Assembly (NCBI GenBank): GCA_039621445.1
Contig: CP154957.1
Span: forward strand, 12,917,462 to 12,981,461
Origin: Euglena gracilis
Lineage: Eukaryota > Euglenida > Euglenophyceae > Euglenales
DNA length: 64,000 nucleotides
Direction of reading: 5' to 3'
Of the stretch, positions 23,201 to 36,000 are shown one piece after another. The translations under genes and the position numbers were made by a program. Every line of letters begins with the position of its first letter. Positions within the stretch are counted from its first letter, which is position 1. A model generated the notes under the pieces. That model was not told the DNA's origin. It worked only from the letters and a program-made list of their open reading frames with translations, and did not search any database.

Positions 23201-25372
23201 CTGGGAAAATAATTCCGATTCAAAATATTCACTCAGACGCGCCGCTGGAAAACAACACTCTCCCCCCCCCCATCACTGGACAGATTTACCTACCGAGGAC
23301 TCAAAACCTTTTGGCAGTGGATTTTCGGCCTGTTTTGCATTTTTCGCACCACGCCCACCCAATTGCATAGATTTCCAAATCGCATGTTCCCAAAATTTCA
23401 AAAAGTCATGGGGGCCTGTGGCTAATTGTGCCTTATGTTGTCAGGAAGAAAATGTAGTAGTAAAATAACGTGCTCTGCCAAAAATGCAAGCAATACTCCC
23501 CGCGCTCTTCTTTTTAAGGCAACCTTTTATGTGAACCAACATTTTTGTTTTGCCCATCTGTCTCTTTTTCGGCCCTTTTTTCATGAAACATGGTGCGTAG
23601 ATGTCCCCCCTGTTGACCCCTGGAACTAAAACCCCCAGATTTATGTATCCGGTTTTTTTGCAATCTGTCGATCGTTCGCCATGATTCTGGTGGATTTTTC
23701 ATTTAATATCTTGGGCTGGATTATTTTTTTTTTACATTCAGGACCAGCCCCATCCTTTGTTGCAGACGCCGGTGTCCGCCCCGCCAGCCACGTTCCTTTT
23801 CGTCTCGCTGTCCTGTTTACCTGCTGTTGGGTATGGCCTCAGACTCGCCCCCAAGCCCTTCTCTCTTGTCTGGCCAGGGGGTGCCATCGCCACCCACGCA
23901 CCGGGAGTCATGTTCTGGGGCCCGGACGGGGGGTCCGTCCTCGGCTCAACGCGGTCCCCGCCAGGGGACGTGAAGGCAGGTGCTTACGAGGCGTACCGGG
24001 GGAAAGAAAATGCTGGCGGCGTACCTCGCCGACAGCGCCGGTCCGCAGCGTCGGAAAACCCCTCTGATCTGAGTCAATCCTGCCCAACGCGTCACCGCCC
24101 CTCGCCACCAGCCCCCACTCCGCCATTGTGCAAACTCCTTGTTCCCAGTGATTGGCATGTCAGGTGGCGGGGTGCAGGATCATTTGAAGGGTGGAGAACA
24201 TGCTCTCTCCTAGTTATTTGAGGAAAGATGGCATGGTGGAGGGGGCCCCCCTCCTGGGTGAAGATGGGCTTGGTGCAATGGTGGCTGGTTGCGGACCCCC
24301 CACTGGATGTTTTGTGGTGGGGGGTGCCCTGACCTCCCTTCCCCCCGCACCCCGCTTCCCTTTGCAGTTTTCAAGATTTTTGTCGTCTCTTGTCTTTCCT
24401 TCTTTTCTTTTCTTTTCTCTCCCTCCTCGGCAAAACAATAAGATATGCAAATGACTAGAACAAAAAACGACAAATAAGCACAAAAATGCCCCCTTTTTTG
24501 TTTTTTTTTTTTCCATCCTTTCCTTTCCTCCCTTGTGTTGGTTTGGCACATTGCCCGTTTTTTTGTTTTTTTTTTGATATTTTGGTGGGTGGTTTTTTTC
24601 TTCCCACAAAAAGTGTTCAAAATTTTCGAATAATGACCATTTTGGGATTTAAAATCAGGGATTCTTCAACAATTTTGGCCCAGTTTCTGGCCTTCTGCCG
24701 GTCCACAAAATCGAAGAAAATTCCAAACTCCCCCCCCCCCCCCCCCCCCCAAAGCTTCCCATAAATTTTTGGCGGGGGGGGGAAGATGTCACAGGAAATC
24801 TTCGACCTGAGGAAGTTCTCACCAGGTGCCCTTTTGCCAGGTATTTTTGCTTGCAGGCCAGAAAGTGAATTTCCCCAATTTTTCAAGTTGTGGTGTGGTA
24901 TGGTTGTACACTATTCCTTTTGATGCTTGTACAGTATTCTTTTTGTGGCACAGAGTTGTTCTGCATCACCTTCCCAGTGCACGCCAATCGGCACGGCGCT
25001 GTCTGCGGCCTCATTTACGTGCGCTTGATGCCCCCCAAGAGCTGGAAGTGGTACGGTGCCGCCGCCGTGGCAGCCTTGCACAGCGTTGGGTTGGAGTGGG
25101 GGTGGCATCCTGTGGGGGTCGGCAGGCCAGCAAGTGCAAGGGTGGTTGGGTGCCTCTGCTGCGTAATGAAGATGTGCCCTCGGCTTCATTTTGGCCATGC
25201 AAATGGGTTGTTTGGTTTTCCCCCTGTGCCGTTGTTTCTGTGAACTGAATGCATCGTTTCTTGGGATTTCCGTTCCCGTTTCCTTCTTCACCCAACCCTG
25301 CAGGTGGGTTTCTTGCTGGTTCCGATGGGGGCTGTAGAGAGACACCGGAGACCCTTTTTTGGTGTTGGGTGA
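12747..25372 (+). CDS. Amino-acid transporter gene B, SLC38/AVT-like (paralog of gene A)
   Basis: This is a tandem paralog of gene A, with the first transmembrane exons present. Proposed exons are ~12747-12884 ([20 protein letters not shown], first helix), 13094-13213 ([20 protein letters not shown]), 13671-13843 ([15 protein letters not shown] then [16 protein letters not shown]), 16716-16873 ([19 protein letters not shown]), 18426-~18611 ([16 protein letters not shown]), ~18912-19010 ([19 protein letters not shown]), 19188-19278 ([18 protein letters not shown]), possibly ~23763-23850, then ~24955-25077 ([20 protein letters not shown]) and 25306-25372 ([10 protein letters not shown].., stop TGA). 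Introns are mixed GT-AG and nonconventional. The region matching TNVDVVLGYLGA of gene A was not found and the penultimate exon aligns poorly at its start, so part of the 3' half is unresolved or decayed. The N-terminal exon is also missing. Function is inferred from the family. Confidence 0.75.
12885..13093 (+). other. Conventional GT-AG intron of gene B
   Basis: GCCAG|GTGTTGG donor and CCTGACAG|GAGTGC acceptor, phase 2. The joint reads [13 protein letters not shown]. The nonconventional reading at the same ends would break the frame, which makes this a useful internal control. Confidence 0.85.
13397..13538 (+). mobile_element. hAT-like MITE, short copy, in intron of gene B
   Basis: It starts CAGGGGTTTTTTTAGTCGTG and ends GGTCTTAAAAAAACCCCTG, the same termini as 7461-7756, and is 142 bp long. 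Flanks are CTCCAGAT (13389-13396) and CTCCGGAT (13539-13546), matching at 7 of 8 positions. No coding capacity. Confidence 0.85.
13578..13652 (+). repeat. 15-bp tandem repeat GGTTCTCAAGATGTG
   Basis: Five imperfect copies of a GGTTCTCAAGATGTG-type unit lie just before the next exon, within the preceding intron. Confidence 0.85.
13855..14270. repeat. Compound GTGA/TG/TC microsatellites
   Basis: (GAGT)n, (TG)n, then alternating (TC)n and (TG)n blocks, starting about 10 bp after the donor of exon 3 of gene B. The ORFs over this region are artefacts of the repeat. Confidence 0.95.
14680..15735. repeat. ~1-kb CATA/CATC/CATG tetranucleotide microsatellite
   Basis: Blocks of (CATA)n, (CATC)n and (CATG)n alternate in long homogeneous runs, for example CATC at about 15122-15303 and CATG at 15431-15491. 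All six frames are open through most of it, giving false ORFs of 300-460 residues. It lies inside the intron between exons 3 and 4 of gene B. Confidence 0.97.
16874..18425 (+). other. Nonconventional intron of gene B
   Basis: The exon ends CTGATATGG; the intron starts GCTCAGAGGTGC and ends GCCCTGTAACG; the exon resumes GAAGCCCTGG, phase 0. The joint [20 protein letters not shown] matches the family region before the conserved CH motif. A GT-AG alternative (16844 to 18404) is also in frame. The intron contains the poly-A tract and an internally repeated segment at about 17647-17765. Confidence 0.7.
17179..17275. repeat. ~95-nt poly-A tract
   Basis: An almost pure A run with two single-T interruptions near its 3' end. 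It could be the tail of an old retroposed sequence, but nothing upstream is recognisable as a cDNA copy. Confidence 0.9.
19011..19187 (+). other. Nonconventional intron of gene B (homologous to gene A intron)
   Basis: The exon ends GCGACCAT; the intron starts GTCCAGGGCATT and ends CCCTGACATC; the exon resumes GGGAATGGC. The joint [14 protein letters not shown] aligns with TAATIMAFTAALLL of gene A, so the intron is at the same codon in both paralogs. Confidence 0.85.
20102..20148. repeat. Interstitial telomere-like CCCTAA/CCCCAA stretch
   Basis: A degenerate run of ACCCCA, CTCCAA, CCCCAA and CCCTAACC units. Similar short TTAGGG-type runs occur at 26163-26180 and 26428-26448. Confidence 0.7.
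20690..21000 (+). mobile_element. ~430-bp MITE family, partial copies
   Basis: GCCAGCCAGCCAGCC and 'GTTGACGGATTTTAATTCCAG' give one fragment. A second begins GGGCGTTGCTTAAGAAAATT at about 20902 and continues GACCCC..GGGGGGTCCAGCC, matching the left end of the copy at 31028. Confidence 0.6.
21296..21620 (-). mobile_element. ~430-bp MITE family, reverse copy
   Basis: It reads on the minus strand as the same ordered modules as 31028-31463: GTCCAGCTCAGAGGCTGG, 'GCTGGCTGGAAAGG', a CCAGGCTGG block, ATCGAAACTGCAAAAATG, CCATTTTCGACCC and the GGCTGCCCAAAGGGTGGCTG palindrome. A more diverged relative follows at 22275-22590. Confidence 0.7.
25078..25305 (+). other. Nonconventional intron specific to gene B
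   Basis: The exon ends GTGGCAGCCTT; the intron starts GCACAGCGTTGG and ends ACCCTGCAGGT; the exon resumes GGGTTTCTTG. The joint [17 protein letters not shown] aligns without gaps to AAAVLALGVALVPTLVA, which is a single uninterrupted exon in gene A (about 10344-10395). Confidence 0.85.
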
Positions 25373-28956
<3,584 letters not shown>

Positions 28957-30065
28957 CCACCTGCCTGTTGTGTCGCTCGATGGACCTCGCCCTCCTCTTC
29001 GGCCCATCCCGGCTGGGTCCTGCCCAAGGCTGCAAGGCTCTGAGGGAACCACACCCTTCGGGGTGGAATGCCCAATAGCGATGAGTCTTGTGGGATTGAT
29101 CTCATCAGTTTTGTTTTTGTTTTTTTCCTGTATTGTTTGTTGCTCGCCGTTATTTGTTCGACGAGGCTGCAACGAGACGCCTTGCCCCGACCCTGCGACC
29201 CCCTCCCGCACCCCCTCGAAAGCCGCGCCTTCGACCGGGTCCGCCCGCTCTCCTCTTGGCGACCGCAGCAACGTTCCCATCGCTGTCACCCCCAAAGCTG
29301 ATGACCAGTTGAAGAGCGGTGTTGGAGTGGCGGGCAGGGCGTGTGCATGTCCTGCTGCCAAGCCCTTCATTCCTTCATTGCCTGGCGTCCCCACCTTACC
29401 CCTCCCATCGTCTTTGGCCCACGACCCGCAGGATCGCAGCCCACCAGAAAATCAAATAAAACCTTGCAATACAAACTGACACGAAAGAGGCACACAACAG
29501 CTCCAGAGCATTCCGTGGTGCAAACTTTCACCATTGTGGTGCAAACTGTCCGAAATGCAGAGGAGAGGCGCCGACCTGCAAAAGGTAATTCTGGATGATG
29601 GCATGAGGATTGCTGCTTCTTTGAGAATCATTCCACAACTGGTTACTGGATGAGGGGCCCTCTGCACTCGCGCGAGGATGGTGCGTTTCGTCCTCGCCAA
29701 TTTTTCAACATCGGTTCGCCACAACACAGAGCCCACCCCCTGAGTGCACCCCAAACTTCTCCCAGCCTTCCAGTGCCTTCTCGTGCCCCTCCCCTGGCCC
29801 CCAGTGACACTGCTGAGCCGTTTGCCCATGCTCACCACCCAACTGAGTTTTTTCCATGGACCCAGCCTTCGTTTGTTGATTTTTTCCCCCCAGAAAGCTC
29901 ACATTTTTTATCGACAAATCAATTGTCGTTCAGGCGTTTTCCAGAACCCAAAGGCAATCAGAACCACCTGAATCGTTCCCTCGATGTCGCCAACGGCTCC
30001 TGTGGATTCGCCCCCTCAGACCGGCCCAGACGACGGTGTGCCGCCCACCGCCAATGCAATTGCAA
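28957..30065 (+). repeat. Segmental duplication, copy 2
   Basis: This is the counterpart of 1-1105 (see there). Copy 2 is probably the original because it runs without interruption into the longer reading frame MSPTAPVDSPPQTG... beginning at 29984. Confidence 0.95.
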
Positions 30066-33000
30066 CTGTTGGCCTCAGTATGGCAACCGCATCTGCAACC
30101 GTTGCGGAGCCCGAGGAGACCAGGCTTTCTTCCGAGGAAACTTGCTTTCTCTCGGGCAGTGGGTTTGAGACCCCTTCCCAGCCCAGTCAGCCCAACCCTG
30201 CCCTTCAGCCCAGCACCAGCCTAAAACCCCAGCAGAAGCGTCCTCCCACATCTGACCCAGCGGGCACAGCAAGGTTGCAAGGTTGCAGCAAGGCCGATTG
30301 CCAGCAGCCTCACGTTACAGAACAGAACGTCTGAATGCGGGCATCTTCTTGCCAGATGCACCGCCCTCGCAGCGGATGCCCCCTCAACCAGGAACCAGAG
30401 CCCCCCTCTGGCAATGTTGGCCGCTGGCCCAGCCAACATTTTTTTTTACCCGGGACCCAGGCTTGAACCCAGAGGCGGAGCTGGTAAGTTGGCTAACCGT
30501 GCCATGAGGGTTGGCAGCTCCCAGCCTGAACCTCCAGGGGGACCCCCTGAGGCGGGGCTTTTCTGTGAAGTGCCAAATCAGTTTGGACTCCTAAATTGAC
30601 CCTCCAAAAGTGGGTCCCTGACCCCCCCGGGAGTCTCCCCACGGATGCCGACCCCGGGTCTCGTATGAGAAAGCCTGTTGGGGGCGCCAGAGCTGTGGTC
30701 GGGCCTGTCCTCCTGCGACCTCCACGGGGCGTTCGAAGCGGAGCTCCTCCAGCAGTCTGCCGAGCTGCGCCGCAGCGACGCCCCCATCGGCGGTGGTGAC
30801 CCGGCGTGGGGCCGGCCGCTGACCCCCGGGGTGGACGCACCGATGCTGGTCGCGGACCATTCCGGCTTGCAGCCACCCCTGGCCGCTGGCAGGGCGATGC
30901 CTGATGGGATGGCGTGCATTGCCGTCCCGCTGTGTGTGATGTGGATTACCTGTTTGTTTTTTCCCCCCAAAAGGACATCCTATGTGGTATGACAGATATC
31001 GTACTGACTTACTGACATATACATACGTCAGGCCGTTGCTTAAGAAAATTTGATCCCGCCCCCCAGGGGGGAGTCCAGCCAGCCTGCAGCCTTTTTTCAG
31101 CGCCGGACCTCTCTCCCCCCCATCAAGATTTATTTATTTCCAGCCTTCGGGCGGCTGCACGGTGACGGATTTTTCGCTTTCAGGGGTACAAAATGGGTCG
31201 AAAATGGGCTAAAGTGGGTTGGAAAAAAGCTGTCCAGGGCATGTTTGGGGTCAAAAAAAAATCGATTTTTTTGCATAATTTGCAGTTTTTTTTGGACATT
31301 TTTGCATTTTCGATTTCGACCCGAGTCAGGCCCAGCTCCAGCCCGGGACCCCAATGGGGCGGGGAGAGGGGGGTCAGCCAGCAGCCTTTTTCCAGCCAGC
31401 TCAAATTTTCCAACCTCTGAGCTGGACCCCCAGGGGGTGGGTCTTTAAGCAACGCCCTGATGTGCATACACGCATGTACATACTCATAAACGTACTCGCA
31501 CGCAACAAGTGTCGACAGGTTGGACACAGAGGCACTCCAAAAAAATTCTGACAAGCTTCACACAGGCAGGGGTTTTCTTAAGGACCCCCCGGGGGTCAGC
31601 AGCCCAGCTAGGAGCTGGTGTCTGGAAAAAAGGTGTTGGCTGGCTGGACCCCCTGGGGGGCAGGTCCCCCCCCACTTAAGAAACCCCTACACACAGGATA
31701 AGCCAGAGTCTGAAGCTCAACAGGACTTTCCAGAAATCCCAAAGCACCATATCGGGTCAATTCCCTTGACGCGGCAGAGACCAAGATGGCGTTTGCACAT
31801 GGCGAGTCAAGCTGCAAGAAAAGACCATGTATTGTGTGTATTGCATGTATGGCATCTTTGGGTCAGGAATGACTGTGGAATGCAACCTGTGATCGGTGGG
31901 GATGCAATCATTCGGATGGTGTGGACTGAGGTGTGTCGCCCGCCCCCGCCTCGCCCTGTGGCCGGCGGAGGACGGCAAGGGTAGTTTCGTCAGCCTCGCC
32001 TCCTCCAGCGCCCTCACCGCGGAGGTCGACAGCGAGGCCCTCCTGCGGGCCCCGCTGCTGGACGACGGGGAGGCCGGGGCCCAGTCCCTGCCTGGCCGGC
32101 CCATGGTCCACCGTGCGGCGTGTTGTTTGGTTGCGTGAGATGGCCTCTGGGGGTCGGGCATGCGAAAGTGTTCCGGACAGGGGGTGGATTGTTCAGAGTG
32201 GCGGGCCAATGACAGCAGAAAATGCGTGTTGAGTCTGGCAGCGCGGGTTCCACTTGCAACGCACACACACGCGCGCGCGCGCATGGCCACACTTGGCAGA
32301 TTCTATACAGGTTCAGGGTCCGCGGTTCAGTTTCCCGCCTCTCATTGTTGCACCTTGGGCCGACCGCGGCTCCGGGCGGGCCACCCCAAGCCCTGCCACG
32401 TACTGCGGCCGGAAGCTGCGGCACCTCGACCAGGGCAGAAACATTGCACCTTGACTGTGTGGGCAAGGTTTTCCAACAGAGGCAGTTGGAGTGCGGCTGG
32501 GTCGCCATGTGTTTAGAAATTCATTGACGATCGTAGAACCGGGGCTTCTGGGCCACGTCCTCGGCGCCAGCGGTGTCTGTAGCCCGAAGGCAATTTCACT
32601 TCATTTGGCATTGTCAAGGGACCGCCATGCTGTTGTATTTATACACCATCGTGGCTTTTTCATAAATTTTTCTCTGCATTTTGAGTGGAGTGGCTGGATT
32701 GACTTGATCGTGCCTCAGGGTCGACACGAGGAGGGTTTTAGGCTTGTTAGGTTAGTTAGGTGGGGGTGCTCCCCCCCCAAATCCCCTTGACCACAGGGAC
32801 GGTCTGCCCCCCCCCCCAACCTGCCACCTGCCAAGAGGGACCTAGGGGAAACAAACCAACCCCCAAAGGTTGGTTTGTTTCCTTCCAGCGGTCGTTCCAA
32901 AAACTTTCACACCATTTTAGCTGTCCTATTGTTTAGGTCGGGGGTGTCTCTCCATCTCCCGACCGGAGGGGTTTTCCGAAATCCCTGCCACTTATGACCC

Positions 33001-36000
33001 CATTGCCGGTTTGAGGGGTTCTGAGAATGGGCGAGGTTACAAGTCGAGGCTGGTGTGTGACCAGAAGAGGTCCAAAAATCCCCTTTTGCAACAGGCGGCA
33101 AAACACGGTTTTTGGTGCAATTCTTTGATTTTTTTTGTTGCTAAAACCTCATGAATTGGCATATGCCCACCACACCTATTTTTTTTCAGCGTGTGATTTT
33201 TGGCGCGCATTTGTCTCTTGCTTCTGCCTTTTCCCTCTAAGGGGGGGGGTCTAAGTCACGGTTTGGTGGTCAGGCACAAGCACCTATAGTAAAAATGGCC
33301 GAAAATGGCCGAAAATGGCCGAAAATGGCCGAAAATGGCCGAAAATGAAATTTTGGGCTCTATAGGTGGGGGTCCCGAAAATGGCCGAAAATGGCCGAAA
33401 ATGGCCGAAAATGGCCGAAAATGGCCGAAAATGAGAAAAATTTGTTGCAATTCTTTTTCGAGTTTTTTTGCCTAACAGTTTCTTTTTCCCTGAGGGGCAA
33501 TTTCCAGTGCGACTGATTCTTGTCTCTGTACAGCCTCTCTTCTCCTGCCATCATGCTTGGCCCTGCAACACATGCTGCTCAAAGAACCACCTCCGAATGG
33601 GTTATTTGGGCCAAAGCTGAAGGTTTTGATGACATTTCAGAAAATTTTGTTGACACGGGCGACACTGGCATTTTTTTTGTATATTTTGAAGAATTAAACC
33701 CATTTTTGGGATAATTTCTCCACAAATCTCCAGTAATACACCCATCTTGGCCATTTTGGATCAATTTTTGCTAATTTCGGGGCTATTTTGCACTGATTTG
33801 GTAAATATTAGGCTAATTTGGGTCAATATGAGCACATTTTCTGGCATTTTGGCCATTTTGCGCCATTTTGGTGATTTTGGGCTATTTTTCACAATTTTTT
33901 GTGGACATTGCTGGCGTTTTTGGGCAATTTTAGGATATTTGAAGCCATTTTAGGTCATTTTAGTTGCTTCCCAACACCTACTACCGGCTCCGGGACGGAA
34001 CAATCGGTCGGTACGAAACCAAAACCACCCGCGCCCTCGGCAACGGCCAGATGGGCGTACTGGCGGTTCCTCTGCCGCTACTGCACCCGCATCCTCGCCT
34101 GGGACCCCACCACCGCCGCGTGCAGCTTCAACGGCCACTGCAAGCAGCTCCGCATCAAGAATGCCGTGTGGGTCGCCATCCCAAACATCCACCACCTGCT
34201 CAAGCTACACACCCTCCTCCACCCATGCGAACCCTTCCGCCCCGTCGGCATCGCGTCCGATGCGTGGCACATGCTGTTCAAGGAGCTTGCCCGAATCGGC
34301 CGCTTCGGCACCAGCCTCTGGGACTGCCTGTCACGTTATCCCCCCAACCTCCAGCGCCTCCTCGACAACCGAGTGGTCCGCTTCGACCCCACGGAACAGC
34401 AACATTCCCATCGGACCTACCACCGAGGAGCGCCAGGCCAGCGGCACCTCCGCGGACTGGGAGCGCCTGCCCTGTTTTGCCCCCGACGCGGAGAAGCGCA
34501 CCATGAGCCACCGCATGCTCCGCGCCCTCCTCCACCGCGGCCTCTTTACCCACGCCGACGTGCAGCTTGTGTGCACCACCCACGCCCGCCGCTAGTCTGA
34601 CTTCGGGTCTACACCGAGGACCAGCTGGCCAAGGTCAAGCTGTCCCGCGTCTACGGCCGCGGTCCCTAATGGGACGGCACAGAGTATTGCCACTACGAGA
34701 TGACCACCGGCTGGAGCTACCGCTCATTCCACCTGCAGCCCGTCTACAACATCGTCCTCGAGGACCAGGCCGTCCGCATGTTCGACCTCTGCCGGCCCAT
34801 CCCCCTGCACGCCCTCATCCAGATCAACATCGACGCCGTGGAGTACCGCGTCCACCCCGAGCACCAGCACGCGGAATGGGTGCGCACCCTCGAGAACCAC
34901 CGCCAGAACATGGACGGTGCTGACACTGTGGGCAAGATGCACATCTGGACAAGATGCAGACATTGGGCAATTGGGTGAGCATATTTTGATGTCAATATTT
35001 CAACATAATGGGCCAATCACATGTTTGCTTGCTTTTGTTCTGCCGCTCAAGCTGAGCACATTTTCTCCCAACTTCGCCACATCCAGACGGATGATTGTCT
35101 CAACATGACGGATGAAATTTTACATCAAGGCTTCTTGAAGTCATGGATGTGTGCCATTTAGGTTTTTCACAATGTCAGTTTATTTGTGAGAGTTTCAAAC
35201 AAAAATTCCTGCTGCGTCATTCGGCAATGTTCTCTTCATTCCGATTCAATTTCCCACAACATTTATTTTATTTGTTTCTTTTGAAACCATTCAAAATAGA
35301 CCCCCCCAAGTTTCTTTTATGGATTCCAGTTGGAGTTTATCCAATGTTCGGAAAAAGAAGCTTATTCCCAAAGCCTTGCATTTGCATATTGCAACCCAAA
35401 ACTCTTTGATCCCTTTAATCCCTGAGCACGCATTCCAAACGGACCTCCTTGGATGCGTTCGCTTGATTTGTTGCCCAAAACTACTTTCACGTTACATGAA
35501 TGATCAAATGCATTGTTGGTATGACAGGATTTTAAGACAATTTTACCCCCACCTATAGGAAAAAATGGCCGAAAATGGCCGAAAATGGCCGAAAATGGCC
35601 GAAAATGGCCGAAAATGGCCGAAAATGGCCGAAAATGGCAAAAATCGGGGGGTCAACTATAGGTGCTTGGTCAGGCACAGGGGGGAGTATAAAACTGGGG
35701 GGCTGTAAGTGGGGGAGAGGGTTGGGCTCCGCCCTGGCGGGGAGGGGATGCTGAAGCTCAGCGTGCAGCGGCTGCTGCAGGTGGAGGCGCAGAAGCGGGC
35801 GATGCAGGCGGCGCTGCAGCGGGAGATCGCCGCCCTGCAGCTGCAGCTCAGCGGCGCGCAGGGGGGCCCGCCGTGGGGCCACCATTTTTGAACTGGTGGA
35901 TAAGCAGTGTGATACCCCCCCCCCTTGGTTGCACTAAGGCTTCTTGTCTGTTTATGGCCGGCGCTAACTTCGCTTCTGGCCCCGTTTGTTTGGTGAGTGG

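Larger units (their letters stand above)
30887..31963 (+). other. Nonconventional intron of the FYVE gene
   Basis: The exon ends CTGGCCGC; the intron starts TGGCAGGGCG and ends CCCTGTGGCC; the exon resumes GGCGGAGGAC, phase 2. The joint reads PPLAAAEDGKGSFVSLASSS. It contains a full ~430-bp MITE (31028-31463) and a hAT-like MITE (31567-31689). Confidence 0.75.
32079..35741 (+). other. Nonconventional intron of the FYVE gene (3.7 kb, compound)
   Basis: The exon ends GAGGCCGGG; the intron starts GCCCAGTCCC and ends GCCCTGGCGGG; the exon resumes GAGGGGATGC, phase 0. The joint reads DDGEAGEGMLKLSVQRLL. Left CCGGGGCC and right GCGGGGAG match at 5 of 8. It contains the decayed gene at 33970-34970 and the GGCCGAAAAT arrays. 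Confidence 0.75.

Noticed and set aside
33290-33440. CRISPR-like regularly spaced repeats
   Set aside because: The units are contiguous 10-mers with no unique spacers, in a eukaryotic intron.
33970-34970. Assigning the decayed gene to a viral or Polinton-like DNA polymerase
   Set aside because: Only one short segment (INIDAV) faintly resembles a palm motif; other expected motifs were not seen.
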